A DNA stretch of 60,000 nucleotides from Cryptomeria japonica (GCF_030272615.1 NC_081406.1:183957770-184017769), one strand, 5' to 3'; shown: positions 9,854 to 21,565, counted from the first letter of the stretch. The notes: generated by a model not told the origin, from the letters alone. Made by a program: numbers and translations.

Positions 9854-11324
9854 TGTTGGCATTATGTTGACTGGTATGAGGACATAATGATACTGTATGT
9901 TGTCATTGATGTCAATATGTGATTTGAAGTGAACCGGCATATGTGAGAACCGGTATATTTGTTCATGGTGAACCGACATGTCGAGGTGAACTGGCATGTT
10001 GTTATGGGAACCGGTACATGAAACCCTTGTGTGACTACCGGTTGGTAGTGTCAGGGTTTCCGGTTGAAGTGCCTCAAAGCCTGTGTGACTCAATCAGTGA
10101 TCTTTGTGTGATGAGTTAGCATGGTAACAAAGAACAGATCATGTTGCCACGTAAGTCTTGTGCACATGAAGGATCTTGCATGAAGAAGACTATCCCTATC
10201 TACCTCGGGAATGTGCAAAGTTTGTAAACGGTGATAACGTGTGATGGGTTATCAGCCGCCATGAAATTGGTGGAAAATGGACGATGGAGAAAGTCTTGAG
10301 ATTGGATCAAGAACTATTGCATTTAATGCAGTATGCTCAATGGTCAGGATTGAACTGTTTGAATTTCTTAACCTAACAGGTTTAGGGTTTAGGGTTTATG
10401 CTTTCACCTTGTCTGTTTCCTATAAGGTTGATGTTGTGTTTCTTTCTAAAGTTGTTGGAAAAAGTTGTGTGTGTGTATCCAAGAGAAAGGATACGTGATT
10501 CTTGCCAGACCAGAGGAGAGAAGTGATACCTGCAGAGTGTAAGTGCAGAAGGTGAAGAGGAGCTTAAGCAGATCTGCATTGGCATTGAGTGCTATCATCA
10601 GATCATTGTTATACCTGTTGATCTTTAACCACTTTAACAGTTGTGAAATCCCTTAACAGGGTAGCTCAAAGCTATTGAGTTAGTGAAATCCTTTAGCTAT
10701 TGAGTTCTTGAAATCCTCTAACAAGGTAACCTTTAACAAGGTTTAACCCTTAACCGGGTATTCTAGCCATCCCTTAACTGGGTGATCCCTAACAGGATCG
10801 GTTCCTAGCAGAACCTATTGTAATGTCTCTAACCGAACAAGGCTCCTAACAGAGCAGACTTCTAAAGAGTTCAAAAACAGCTTGTGGGTATTCATCCCCA
10901 CTGTGGTTTTTCCTAGTTGGGTTTCCACGTGAAAAATATGTGTGTCATGTGTGATGCTTTTATCTTGTGATGCTTTGTTATTGTCTGCCAAGCATGTGAT
11001 GGTTCTATGTTTTATGCCTATCAATGAAACATGTTGAACTAGCTGTTATTATGTTTTGATGATAGATTACTTGTTCATGCATAAGGGTGAAATGGTAGTG
11101 TAGTTTTGAGTTGAGTGGAAATCTAAGTGATTAACCAGTTAATGCTTGTCTCAGTCACTCTTAGCTTTACCGGTTGCACTTTGTTTCAAACTGGTATCAC
11201 TGTTTACCAATCATTTGGAGTGTCTGTTGTCAAACTGGTTTAAGACTGATTTTTTTGTCTGTACTGATTCACCCACCCCCTCTCAGTACCGGTTTGGTAC
11301 TATTCATTCATCATTGAGTTATCA
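9854..11324 (+). mobile_element. Solo LTR (family A) inside gag, 6-bp target duplication
   Basis: 1,471 bp from TGTTGGCATTATG to ...GAGTTATCA, flanked on both sides by ggacac (9848-9853 and 11325-11330). The gag reading continues across it once it is removed, which fixes the borders. Relatives: 39747-40961 (+) and 18486-19882 (-). It carries the conserved 'gtggtttttcctagttggg' region (about 10910), a C-run followed by CTCTCAGT near its 3' end, a CCGG-rich repeat (9930-10065) and the mini-hairpin array (10646-10855). Confidence 0.88.
10646..10855 (+). repeat. Mini-hairpin array with near-constant CTAACA-type loop
   Basis: Successive short inverted repeats enclose the same six bases: ACCC/GGGT around TTAACC (10746-10759), GATCC/GGATC around CTAACA (10784-10799), GGTTC/GAACC around CTAGCA (10800-10815), GCTC/GAGC around CTAACA (10842-10855), plus weaker ones (CCC/GGG at 10650 and 10771). 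Stems differ from unit to unit but remain complementary. Confidence 0.75.
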
Positions 11325-11689
11325 GGACACATGGGACCATTTGGTGATGGCTATTGTGAATACAACAACCACCTTCAAAATGGAGGATGTGGTTTCTTCA
11401 CTGCTCTTAGAAGAGGCACAAAGGAAGTCTTCTGAAATGGCCAAGGAGGCTCTTGCTATTTGAGGCAGATCAAAGGAAAAATCCAAACATAAGGACAATA
11501 AGTCCAAGTCTAAATCGAAGGATAGATCAAAGTCTCTTGGGAAGAATTCCAAGGTAAAATGATGGAATTGTGGGTAGACTGGCCATATCTGGAAGGATTG
11601 CAAAGAGGAGAAAAAAAAGAACTCTTCTGATACCAAATCTTCTCACAGTGATGCAGATGCCTTCATTGTTGCCTTGGTAATTCAGACAA

Positions 11690-12900
11690 CTGACATTCTT
11701 TGGTTGATTGATTTAGGTGCATCTTTCCATATGACATCTCATAGAGAATGGTTCTCAAAGTATGATTAATATGATGGTGGAAAGGTTTACCTAGTTAGTG
11801 ATTCATCACTTGAAATTGTTGGCTGAGGAAGAGTCAGAATTCAATTTCCTGATGGAAGAACTAAGGGAATTGATGGCGTAATGCACACACCAGGTCTAGC
11901 TCGAAACTTGCTTTCTGTTAGTAAGCTAAATGATTTTGGTGTACAAGTTTTATTCTCAAGTGGTGGCTGTAAGATGACTAGAGGCTCCATAGTGCTAGCT
12001 AAGGGAACACAGATTGGTACTCTGTTCAAGCTAGATGCATAATATGTTCAATGTAACGACACTTCTAGAAAGCCTGACAAGGCTGCCTAGAAGAAGAAGA
12101 TTGCAAGTTCAATGGAGGTTAAACTTCCTCCTAAGAAAATAATTCTTTGGCATCATAGACTTGGTCACATAGGAGAAAAGGGTTTAAAAGCTATGAAAAA
12201 TAAAAAACCTAGTTGAAGAGCTTGATGATTATAACTTTGAATTTGAATTTTGTGAACACTATGTTTCCTTTTATTCTAGTCCTCATAAATCTTTTGGTTT
12301 GTTGGATTATATTCACTTTGATGTATTCGGTCTAGTTAATATTCCTTCATTATCAAATTCTAAGTATTATGTTTCTTTTATAGATGATCATTTGAGAAGG
12401 GCATTTGTGTATTTTCTAAAAAATAAATCGAAAGTGTTCAATCAGTTTAAGGAGTTTAAAACCTTGGTTGAAAATCAGTCTGGTAGAACAATTAAGTGTC
12501 TAAGGACTGATAATGGAGGTGAGTTCTGTTGCATAAAACTTAATCAATTTTGGAAAGACCATGGGATTAAAAGTCATAAGACTAAACCTTACACTCCACA
12601 ACAAAATGGAGTTGCTGAAAGGTTGAATAGAACATTGATGGAAAATGCTAGAAGCATGTTGAGTAGTGTTGATTTGGAGCAGAAGTACTAGGCCAAGGCT
12701 ATACAACAAGATATTTACAAAATAGATCTCCCACTTCAGTATTGGTTGACAACACGCCTATGGAAGTGTGGTCTAGAAAGAAGCTCTCTCTAAGACATGT
12801 TCATGTCTTTCGCTGTGAGGCATATGTGTATGTGCTTGATAGAAATAGATCAATGTTGGATAACAAAGTTGTTAAGTGCATCTTCACTGGAAAAGATGGA
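11690..12900 (+). pseudogene. Copia protease and integrase, ends in an internal deletion
   Basis: The protease region reads WLIDLGASFHMTS (about 11699-11740); the usual D-S/T-G is D-L-G, so it is probably dead. The integrase zinc region is WHHRLGHIGEKG near 12150. The core (12299-12691) keeps D in HFDVFG, D in LRTDNGGEF and E in NGVAERLNRT, so the DDE triad is still visible. A TAG at 12689 stands where Trp is expected (KYWA). A segment 12742-12900 resembles the C-terminal linker (VFRCEAYVYV). At about 12902 the frame jumps to the RNase H tail (NVADALTKPMS-like, +1 frame), so RT is gone. Confidence 0.8.
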
Positions 12901-13040
12901 TACTTTGAAGAATGTTGCAGATGCATTGACAAAACCTATGAGCATAACTAAGTTCAAATGATATGAAAACTCTATGGGCCTTGAAGTCCATGTTTCTCAT
13001 TAGTCTCTAAGTATTTTGGAGATAAAAGTAAGTTCTTCAG

Positions 13041-13427
13041 TGTTGAGAATGGGTGTCTCAAAGTTATTGGTCGAAATCTCAAACAAATGGTTTTTGGTTT
13101 CTAAATCAGTAGTTTAGTGTTAATAACTTTTGTGTTATTGATCAAAGGTAGTAGGATAACCTTTGTGTTATTGAAAAAGAAGTTTGACAACCTTCGTGTT
13201 ATACACCTGATAGTAGAAGCAAAATGTGTAGAGAATTGTGAGATAGTGGGGAAAGGAAACTTAGCCTTTCCCGTTTTACCCCACATCTCAACAAGGCACA
13301 TTAAATAAGGGTCGTGAGATAAAAAAAGGTAGGAGACTTCGTCTTTCCCCACTATCTCGCATGACTCTAATGGTCAATCAAGAGGGCTTGCGAGATAACA
13401 AATAGTGGAAACCTTTAATCTTACCAT
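13041..13427 (+). repeat. Truncated 3' LTR of the 7863 copia element
   Basis: Starts TGTTGAGAATGGGTGTCTC as the 5' LTR does. Covers two complete palindrome units and part of a third before ending at 13427 against the next element. No polypurine tract is obvious before it (agttcttcag). Confidence 0.85.
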
Positions 13428-14645
13428 TGTTAGACAGTTCAAATAACCGGAAGACAACTGAGAGGGGGGGTGAATCAGTTGTCATAGATTACCAAAACCA
13501 TTAACAATTCAAATTTGAATACCGAAACCCAAAACATTAATACCATAATAGTAGATAAACCAATTAAGAATAAAAAATAAACATAGAATAAATACCATCC
13601 ACATGACACCAATATTTTTATGTGGAAAACCCGGTCAAGGGAAAAACCATTGTGGGAAGCCTACCCACAATTAGATAATACTTATGCAGTAAGTATGTGA
13701 ATTATAATTGAGGGGCATACACTTGCAGGAAGGCCAACAGCCTAGAGCACAATGCTCATCACAAAAGGAGCCTCACTGACTACATAGAAATCCAGACTCC
13801 AATCTGAAGAAGCGTTGAACTACAAAATTTAGCATCTCTTATGCTTGAGTACAATTCTGGTTAAGCTCAATACCAAAGGAATAAATCCTCTTACATAAAA
13901 CCAATTCGATCTCCAATGATAGAATAACTCATCTGCCTGAATGATATTACATTATTCACACATTACATTCCTTGACCATGACCTCTAACAATAACCATGA
14001 TGATCTACAATGAGATCTTACATCTATATATACAAACCCTCGACCATAAATAATCAGGTCGGCCACCAGACAATGAACCAATTATATAATTACAAACCAT
14101 GTCAGCCTAGGACCAAACAAATAATATCAACACATAAGACATCCCAAAAATATATCAATAGGTCCTATCCACACGTTACATTAATGCCAGTCCATAACCT
14201 AGATCAACCGGGACCCAGTATAGGTCCACACGCTACAACAATGATCTCCATCTTCCAAGTATCGAACATGATCACCAACAACATCCTGAAACTCCATCAG
14301 AAGATGCACCAACACCACTTATGCAATTCATCAAAGATCTCCACCAAAAGCTCTGCCGGTGAAATCCTCACCAGAACCAAAAACCAAGTTTCTAAGAAAG
14401 AAGGATAGCATCCTATCACCAGACCAAAACCAACTGACCAAATATGAGCATCAGTATCATGAACAATCCAATTCCATTACCAAACTATATCGGAGCCTAC
14501 TGGATCATGCCAGATCCAAGTTAAGCAGAAACCACTCAACCTACCGAGACCAGAAGGGTGTAGGTAAAGCATCCAAACAACTAGTATTGACATCAATTAC
14601 AAAACACCAATGTGACACATAATCAATTCCACCAAATGGCCAACA
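13428..14645 (-). repeat. LTR, family of the 42880 element
   Basis: On the minus strand it runs from TGTTGGCCATTTGG (14645) to ...CTGTCTAACA (13428), 1,218 bp. Both ends match the LTRs at 42880-44060 and 48748-49961, including the C-run and CTCAGTTGTCTTCCGG near the 3' end. Confidence 0.85.
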
Positions 14646-15052
14646 ATCTCTCCCTTTGGTATTGATGGGAACACTAGATGTGAAAAACATCTAAGTAGCA
14701 AGAAATGCCAAACAAGTCTCCCCAAATGGAAGACTACCAACAAACTCCCACATATAGCTTTGAATATTTCTCCCTGTGAATAATATCTCTATAAAGCTTT
14801 GAATTTCTTTTCCTTTTTCCATAACAATATCACTCGCCCTTTCTTTTTCTTTTTCACTTTCTTTTTCTTTTTTATATTAATATTACTCCCCTTGATATCA
14901 ATGCCAGAAATCTGATAGAAATATCAAAGCAAAAACATAAACCACTAAATCACAAAGATGATTACTCCCCCTAAGCAGTAGCATCCCACATCAGTGCCAA
15001 AATGAATAGTATCTCTGATAGTGCATGCCGGACTGATGCCAAACCACATCAA
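14646..15052 (-). other. 3' untranslated region with polypurine tract
   Basis: The sequence next to the LTR (14646-14660) is CAAAGGGAGAGAT on the minus strand, the plus-strand primer for reverse transcription. Further purine words occur towards the RNase H end. No open frame. Confidence 0.6.
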
Positions 15053-16600
15053 TCAAGTCTCTACTAGAGGGGCAGAAACTCCATATCTGTCTCTGAGGTA
15101 CTTAAATGATTTCTTGGGCAAAGGTTTAGTGAAAATATCTACAATCTGCTCTTTAGTGTTCACATAAACTAGTCTAACTTCATTTGCTTCCACTTTTTCC
15201 TTCAAAAAGTTATACTTGATAGATATGTACTTTGTTTTAGAATGAAATAAATGATTCTTTGATATATCAATAGCAACAGAGTTATCACAGTGAATAACTA
15301 CCGGTGCATCACAATCCACCTTTATATCCTTCAACATATGTTTCATCCATAAAACTTGTGTACAGTTAGTAGCAGCAACACCATACTTAGCTGTAGAAGT
15401 AGATAAAGAAGTACATGACTATTTCTTGTTGATCCATGAAACCAACTTCTTTCTAAGAAAGAAAGCTCCACCAGAAGTTCTTTTCTGGTCATTAATATCT
15501 CCAGCCCAATCAGCATCTATATATGCACATAAAGTAAAGTTATCATCCTTAGGGTACCACAAGCCATATTCTGATGTACCTTGCAAGTATCTAAACATCC
15601 TTTTCACCGCCATCTCATGATTTTCTCTAGGATCACTCTGAAACCTTGAAAAAATACAAACAACATTCATAATGTCAGGCCTAGTCTGAGTCAAATAAAG
15701 AAGACCTCCAATCATAGATTTGTATCTAGTAGGGTGTATCGGTGCATAAACATCTTTTCTTGTCAATTTCTCAATTGTAACCATAAGAGTACTTGCCGGT
15801 TTAGAATCTCCCATACCAAATTTCTTCAACAATTCCTTAGTATATTTAGTTTGACAGATGAAAATACCTTTGTCAACCTGAGTAATCTGCAAACCTAAGA
15901 AAAATTTCATCTCACCAATCATAGACATCTCAAATTCTTTCTCCATACTTTTAGAAAATTCTATGCATAACTTATCTTCGCCACCAAAAATAATGTCATC
16001 AACAAATACTTCAATAATTAGTATATCATCATCAATGATTTTATAATATAAATTACCGTCAACACCGCCCTTAGTAAAACCAAGCTTCAAAAGATATTTA
16101 TCCAACCTTGCATACCAAGCTCTAGGTGCTTATTTCAATTCATATAAAGCTTTCCTTAATCTGCAAACCATATCTATATCATTTGATAGTGAAAAACCAC
16201 CAGGTTGCTCAATATAAACTTCCTCATCAAGATCCGTATTCAAAAATGCACATTTAACATCCATTTGATAAACCTTGTAGTTTTTATAAGTAGCATAGGC
16301 AAGAAATAATCTTACAACTTCAATCCTAGCTACAGGTGCAAAAGTCTCTACATAACCAATTCCTTCCTTCTAAGAATATCCTTTACAAACCAATCTAGCC
16401 TTATTCCTTATAAATTGACCATCCTCATTCAATTTATTCCTAAAAACCCATATAGTTCCAATAACATTTTTATTTTTAGGCTGGGGAACCAAGGTCTGTG
16501 TTATTTTTCTCAATCTGATCTAATTCTTCTTCCATAGATTTTAACAAATATTCATCTTTACATGCCTCAATTACTAATACCGGTTCAACTTGTGAAATTA
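15053..16600 (-). pseudogene. Copia reverse transcriptase and RNase H, broken
   Basis: Minus strand. Frame 15419-16105 carries the RT palm part ([14 protein letters not shown]; the YVDD-type motif is F-V-D-D), FLGLQITQ, GGLLYLTQTRPDIM, and the RNase H start (AYIDADWAGD). A TAG at 15419-15421, at a position that is Gln in the element at 52787, ends this frame. RNase H continues at 15053-15346 (HCDNSVAIDISKN, HSKTKYISIKYN, KEQIVDIFTKPLP). The upstream RT half (about 16110-16600) is readable only with stops and shifts. Confidence 0.82.
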
Positions 16601-16875
16601 AACATACCTCATCAGTTGTCAGTCTTCTTCTTGTCATCACTCCATTGCTTTTATCCCCAATGATTTGATCTTATGAATGATTCAATCTCACATACCTAGG
16701 AGTATTCTGACTTTTGATTCCTCTTCCCTTTTCTTCAGTTACTGTAGAATTCTCTGATACTGCCAGAGTAACTGTTTCAACTCTCTGTTCTGGTAAAGGT
16801 GCTACCGATTCAGATATAATCATTTCCACTACCGGTTCCTTCTCATAAACTCCGATTTGACTTTTTTTAGCTCAT

Positions 16876-17230
16876 CTACTTTAAGATTAACACTCTCCAC
16901 AATTCTCTGCAATCTCTTGTTATAACACCTATATTCTTTACTTTCATTAGAATAACCAAGAAATATACCTTCATCACATCTAGGATCAAATTTCCCAATG
17001 ATAGCATCTCTCCTGATATAACATTTACTACCAAATTTTTTGAAATACTTAGCTGTAGGTGTATTGCCAAACTATAATTCATAAGGTGTCTTACCAGTTT
17101 CTCCTTTGATATGTACTCTATTGAATGTATAAATCACTATACTCACTACTTCTCTCTAGTAGATATGAGGTAGACTAGCTTCCATCATCATTGTTCTAGC
17201 AACATCCAAGATAGTTATGTTCTTTCCATT
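16876..17230 (-). pseudogene. Integrase C-terminal remnant (core deleted)
   Basis: Minus strand: ILDVARTMMMEASLPHIY, YTFNRVHIKGETGKTPYEL, KFDPRCDEGIFLGYSNES and CYNKRLQRIVES are the region after the DDE core in copia polyproteins. Protease-side sequence (TISLNGKN) joins it directly at about 17217-17226. The HHCC region and the catalytic core, present in the 42880 element, are therefore deleted. Confidence 0.75.
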
Positions 17231-17326
17231 AAGAGAAATGGTTCCCTTTCCTTTTACCATGCAGGGTGAGTCATTTCCAAATCTCACAACTCCTCCATCA
17301 AATTCCTTCAAAGTAAGAATTTTACT

Positions 17327-18412
17327 CTAGTCACAGGTCATATGGTGTGAACAACCACTATCTATGATCCAATCATCAGAACTATCCATGCGAGAAACTA
17401 ATGCCTTCTGATCAGATGTCTCCTCTTTAATGGCAACAAATAAAATGTCTTCATTAACATCTCCCTCAGATTCCTCATTAGTGATTCCACCATCAACTGC
17501 AATGAGGCAATCTCTTTTGCCTTTTCCTTTGTAATTCTTGTACTTCTCATGCTTATGCTCATTGTCACCATTAGGACAATTAGCAACAATATGTCCAATC
17601 TTGTTACATGCACAATACTTCAAATGTAATTTACCTCTATACTTACTGGTACCTTTGGGTAACTGCTTGGCCAACAATGCTTCAAGCTCGATCAGATTGT
17701 CTTCATCATCAACTTCTCTGTTGGATCTAGACTCATAACTGTGACTAACATCTCTACTTTTCCTCACAGGTGGATTAGGCACTGAAGCTCTAAATGCAGA
17801 TTTGGATTCTGAGCACTACCATCATAACCATTTAACTCAAATGCAGTAAGTTTACCAATGATGGAGTCAAGAGTTATCTTTATTTTATCAATAGACTTTA
17901 GCTCCTGAATGGCTGCAACTCAGATATCATAGACTGGTAGAAGGGTTATCAACATCTTACTAACCACTATGGCATCCTCCACCTTACCACCAACACTCTT
18001 AGTCTCACCGACTATCTCCTTGATCCTCGGACCATCCTATTGAATATTCTCGCCTTCATCCATCTACATGTCATCAAATTTTACCTCTCAGACTCTCTTC
18101 TTTGGCAATCTTCACATGCTCATCACCACTATAGTTCTCCTCAAGTTTCTTCCACACATCATAAGCAGTCTCCAGACCATGGACATCAACATACTCTGAA
18201 TCACACAAAGAATAGATAATGGCCTCCAATGCTTGATTATTCTCTTGTTTCTCTTTCTTTTGATCATCAGACAAAATCCCACTAGGTGTTGTATAATTTG
18301 TAACAACATGTTCCCAATATTAACTTCCTAGACTCTTGATATAGATTTTCATCCTATCAGTCCATATTATTTAGTTTTCCCTATTAAACTTCAGACCTTC
18401 TTTCTTCATCAT
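17327..18412 (-). pseudogene. Copia gag and protease start, broken
   Basis: Minus strand, first ATG at 18412. Gag frames show LSDDQKKEKQENNQALEAI, YDVWKKLEENYSG and KIAKEESLRGK, a gag lineage different from that of the 42880 and 52787 elements. The zinc knuckle is intact (CACNKIGHIVANC, about 17580-17620). The protease active site WIIDSGCSHHM lies near 17345. Stops and shifts separate the pieces between 17800 and 18070. Confidence 0.75.
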
Positions 18413-18468
18413 ATTCTTCTAGATCTTTACCTCAAGTTGTTATGCTTAGACACAAGAGGACCTGAAAT

Positions 18469-18480
18469 GCTCTTATACCA
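18469..18480 (-). other. Primer-binding site
   Basis: Minus-strand TGGTATAAGAGC, 5 bases from the end of the adjacent LTR. Complementary to the initiator-Met tRNA 3' end with one mismatch. Confidence 0.7.
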
Positions 18481-18485
18481 ATTGA

Positions 18486-19882
18486 TGATATGATGAATCA
18501 ATAAGGATCCGAACAACTACTGAGAGGGGGGTGAATCAATAGATAGAAAATTGACTTAACTTTCACCAAAACTCAAAAACAATCTCACAAGTCAATCACT
18601 AAACTAACTGGTTCAATCACTGTACTACAAACTGCAATAGCACTATCAAGTTTACTTATTGACTGGCTTATCAAAATAATAGTGTAACAACTCTAAAACT
18701 CTCAAACCATTTAACCAAAACATCAAAATACTATACTAACAATAGTAAAAGCACATTTCAGATTACTACCAGTCATCTTAACATATCTAAGTGGATTTAA
18801 CAGTTAAACAAATTAACCATATCAAACATAACCACAAAAACCATTCACCACTTGACACAATGATTTTTGACATGGAAACCCAAATGGGAAAAACCACAGT
18901 GGGGATGAATACCCACAAGTATTCTGAACTCTTCTGAAGTTCGCCTTGTTAGGAGTCAAGCCTGTTAAAGCTTTACAAAATGTTTTGTTAGGAATAGATC
19001 CTGTTAGGGACCACCCGGCTAAGGGATTGACCATAATTCCCTATTAGAAGCAATACCCTGTTAGGAGTAACCTCAATAGAGGTTTTGAAATCCAAGCTAA
19101 TGGAACACCTGGTTAGAGGATATAGATAGTACTAATCTTGTTAAAGCTTACCTAGTTAAGGGATTTAACTGTTGTAATTGTTAGAGAACAACGAAGGTTT
19201 GTTGATTTGGTAAATAACACTACTCTGCTTGATTAGATCCTTTTCATGCTCCTATCTGCCTTCACACATACTATAGATACTCCTTTTGGTTCAACAATCA
19301 ATCACATTGACACTTAACCAAAATTTACAACACTACAACAGAACAACTCATTGACCTTATAAATAAAACAATAGGTCGGTAACACATCACAAACCTAAGA
19401 TCTCATAGAGATTACAAACAAATTGGTTCAAGTATGACCATTGGATTACACAATCATTGGCACATTGTACAAGACAACCTTGATTGCTCCTTGATCACCA
19501 CTCATCGATTCCTATAACTCATCACACGGTTTCCACTTCATGCAATGTATTTGCTCATTCCCAAGATAAAACCGCTATCTCTACCAGCCAAAACAACTTT
19601 GAAACTCATCACATACAACATGCATATGTGGCATAATCATTACCGATCATCATTTGATAATAAATCAACACAACCGATTCACCAAGCTCCATTGGTTAGG
19701 GTTCGACACATCAATAGGTAGGGTTACCGATTGATCTCACTGCTTCTAGAGTAATACCAGTTTCCTTCACTAGCTCACCTACCGGTTGTAAACCAACATC
19801 ATAAAAAAATCATTACTGGTTACAACTGACATCAATGATAACACAATAGGTCATCAATGCAATCTTCAATCAAATGCGAACA
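18486..19882 (-). repeat. LTR, family A
   Basis: On the minus strand it runs from TGTTCGCATTTG (19882) to ...TTCATCATATCA (18486), 1,397 bp. It matches the solo LTR 9854-11324 over the 'tgggtattcatccccactg' region and carries the same hairpin block (about 18950-19170 here). Confidence 0.78.
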
Positions 19883-21425
19883 ATATCCTGCTCTCTCGTA
19901 CTATGTAAAATGGGTGTTTGATGACCCTGCGGGGTAACACAAAGACAAAAGGACTGGGTGGTAAAATGAACTCAAGAAAATAAAGCACCCCAACATCTAG
20001 TAGCCAAGAAGACAAATAAAGAATGGTCTTGCAGGACAAGTGAAGAGGAAGAAGGCATGTTATCCTGCCAGCCCACATGAATGAAATGGACTTGTGAATG
20101 ACAATGTGAGGCAAATAAAGGGAAGGAAGAGAGTTGCTCCTGCCATCTCGTAGGCATGAATGCAATGCAAGAAGAGATGATTATGTCAACACATTGGCAA
20201 CTTGATGGACTCAGAGGACCACGTGGCAGGTTGACTACAGTTGACTGTGTAGTTTTGAAGGCATATTTTGACACCGATAGGAAAAATAATCCACGTGGCA
20301 GTTGACCAAGTGATTTGGATGTCAATTGAGAAGATTTTGATGCCATGGGTGCATGTCAATAGACACAAGGGTCCATGTGGCAGTTGCCTAATGTTGGCTG
20401 AGCGATTTGGATGACTCTTTGGAAGACATGTGGCATCCACACTTGTCGATGAGAAAATCTGATACGTGAAAGTTGGTAATGATGAATTTAAAATGAGATA
20501 GTTATCGATCCTTCCAGGACATGTCAAAAGAGAACGAAAAATGCATTAATGGTAGACCTGTTGTAGTTAGGTGTGAGGCTCAAGAGTATTTTTAAAAATA
20601 TTTGACAGATAGTTAAGGATGGCTAAATATAGCAATTCAAACATAGAGATAATAAAAAGGCAAAAAGATGCAATTAATGTTGACATCTATGAACAAAACA
20701 CAAAATCGGATAAACATAAGGTTAATATGATCTTTTTAGAACGTTTTCAAATGTAATTTTTGGAGGGAAAATCATATTGGCCTTATATGTAGAGGCGGTG
20801 GAATATTTTTGGTGTAGTAGTTGCTGGATAATGAATAAAGTTTTTCTAAGAGAAGTATAAGGTGAAAAAGACAAAGAACTACAATGGTGTTGTGGAGGTA
20901 TTGTAGGAGAGAAATCTGTTGCTGAGAAAGAGAGAAAGAATAGAAAACAAAACATTTAGTAGAGACAGGGTTTTCAGCACAGGAAGGACATAAGTCAGAA
21001 GGCAGAAAGAATTTGTAAGTGTTACAAAACACATTTGTAACAAGGTTGTTCATTGTATTGTTTTAATTTGATATCATTGCAATTCTCTAAGTGGGTGTTC
21101 AAAGTAGGGGTAGCTGCTCCTTTGGGTTGGTTCCCATAAACTACAGGGGTTGGTTCTCCTTAGGTTGGTGCCCTAAACTTTGTAATCAGTTTATCATTGT
21201 GAAGCTGGATTGGAGCAGTAGACTCTGACAACTATTCTCATAGAGGTTTTTCCCACACTAGGTTTTCCTCGTAAAATATTGTGTTGTGTGATTTGTCTTC
21301 CTGTATGTGCATGTGTGCATTTTATCTATTTGCTTTATCTTCAGTGTATGCATATTTAGTCTAAAGTTTTAGAATTGCACTAATTCACCCCCCCTCTCAA
21401 TGACCACTTGATAGGTGCATAATAA
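19883..21425 (+). repeat. Copia LTR-like body, start unclear
   Basis: The 3' part has the copia LTR signature: 'ggtttttcccacactaggtt' near 21245 and a C-run with CTCTCAATGACCACTTG near 21390-21412. The 5' part has 'ccctgcggggtaaca' and 'ttatcctgcc' words that recall the palindrome array at 8059-8561, so it may be a distant relative. No primer-binding site follows, so it is probably a solo LTR or LTR fragment. Minus-strand open frames across it are shadows. Confidence 0.5.
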
Positions 21426-21565
21426 CCTCTCAGAGACTCACTAGTCTACCTCTCCACTCAAGATGAGTACAAAGGCAAAGGGTATCAAGTATTCCATACA
21501 TAACACAAGGTGGGTCATAGAGGCTTCCTAGTTCCCTCTAATAACTCTTTGTCTAAGGACACACG

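Larger units (their letters stand above)
9394..11640 (+). pseudogene. Copia gag, frameshifted and split by a solo LTR
   Basis: Starts with ATG 9394 (MASTLGRVDIEKFNGDNYELW, the usual copia gag opening). A frameshift at about 9526 moves the reading to the frame beginning at 9528 (EDWDIVDKKAKGLIRLCI, LWKKLGDIYQGKSL). The frame stops making sense at 9848, where the solo LTR begins. It resumes at 11325-11330 with WDHLVMAI and FKMEDVVSSLL. A CGA-to-TGA-type stop at 11461 and two further stops around the zinc knuckle (CG-x-TGHIWKDC, about 11572-11605) follow. Gag forms the virus-like particle; this copy cannot. Confidence 0.8.
7863..13427 (+). mobile_element. Ty1/copia element, internally deleted, 3' LTR truncated by insertion
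   Basis: 5' LTR 7863-9282, primer-binding site, gag, protease, integrase, then a jump to the last codons of RNase H, and a 3' LTR starting at 13041. The reverse transcriptase and nearly all of RNase H are missing: integrase-linker sequence joins the RNase H tail near 12900. A solo LTR sits inside gag. The 3' LTR matches the 5' LTR for about 387 bp and is interrupted at 13428 by the next element. Numerous in-frame stops make it non-autonomous. Confidence 0.85.
13428..19882 (-). mobile_element. Chimeric copia element with two unrelated LTRs
   Basis: Minus strand. The LTR at 18486-19882 (5' side, family A) is followed by a primer-binding site, gag, a broken protease, a gap where the integrase core should be, RT, RNase H, a polypurine tract and the LTR at 13428-14645 (3' side, family of the 42880 element). 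The two LTRs are not copies of each other, and flanks accat (13423-13427) and atatc (19883-19887) do not match. It therefore cannot be the direct product of one retrotransposition. Confidence 0.7.

Noticed and set aside
19866-20527. Overlapping minus-strand frames of about 100 codons
   Set aside because: They lie within an LTR-like body, overlap one another in different frames and have no protein-like pattern.
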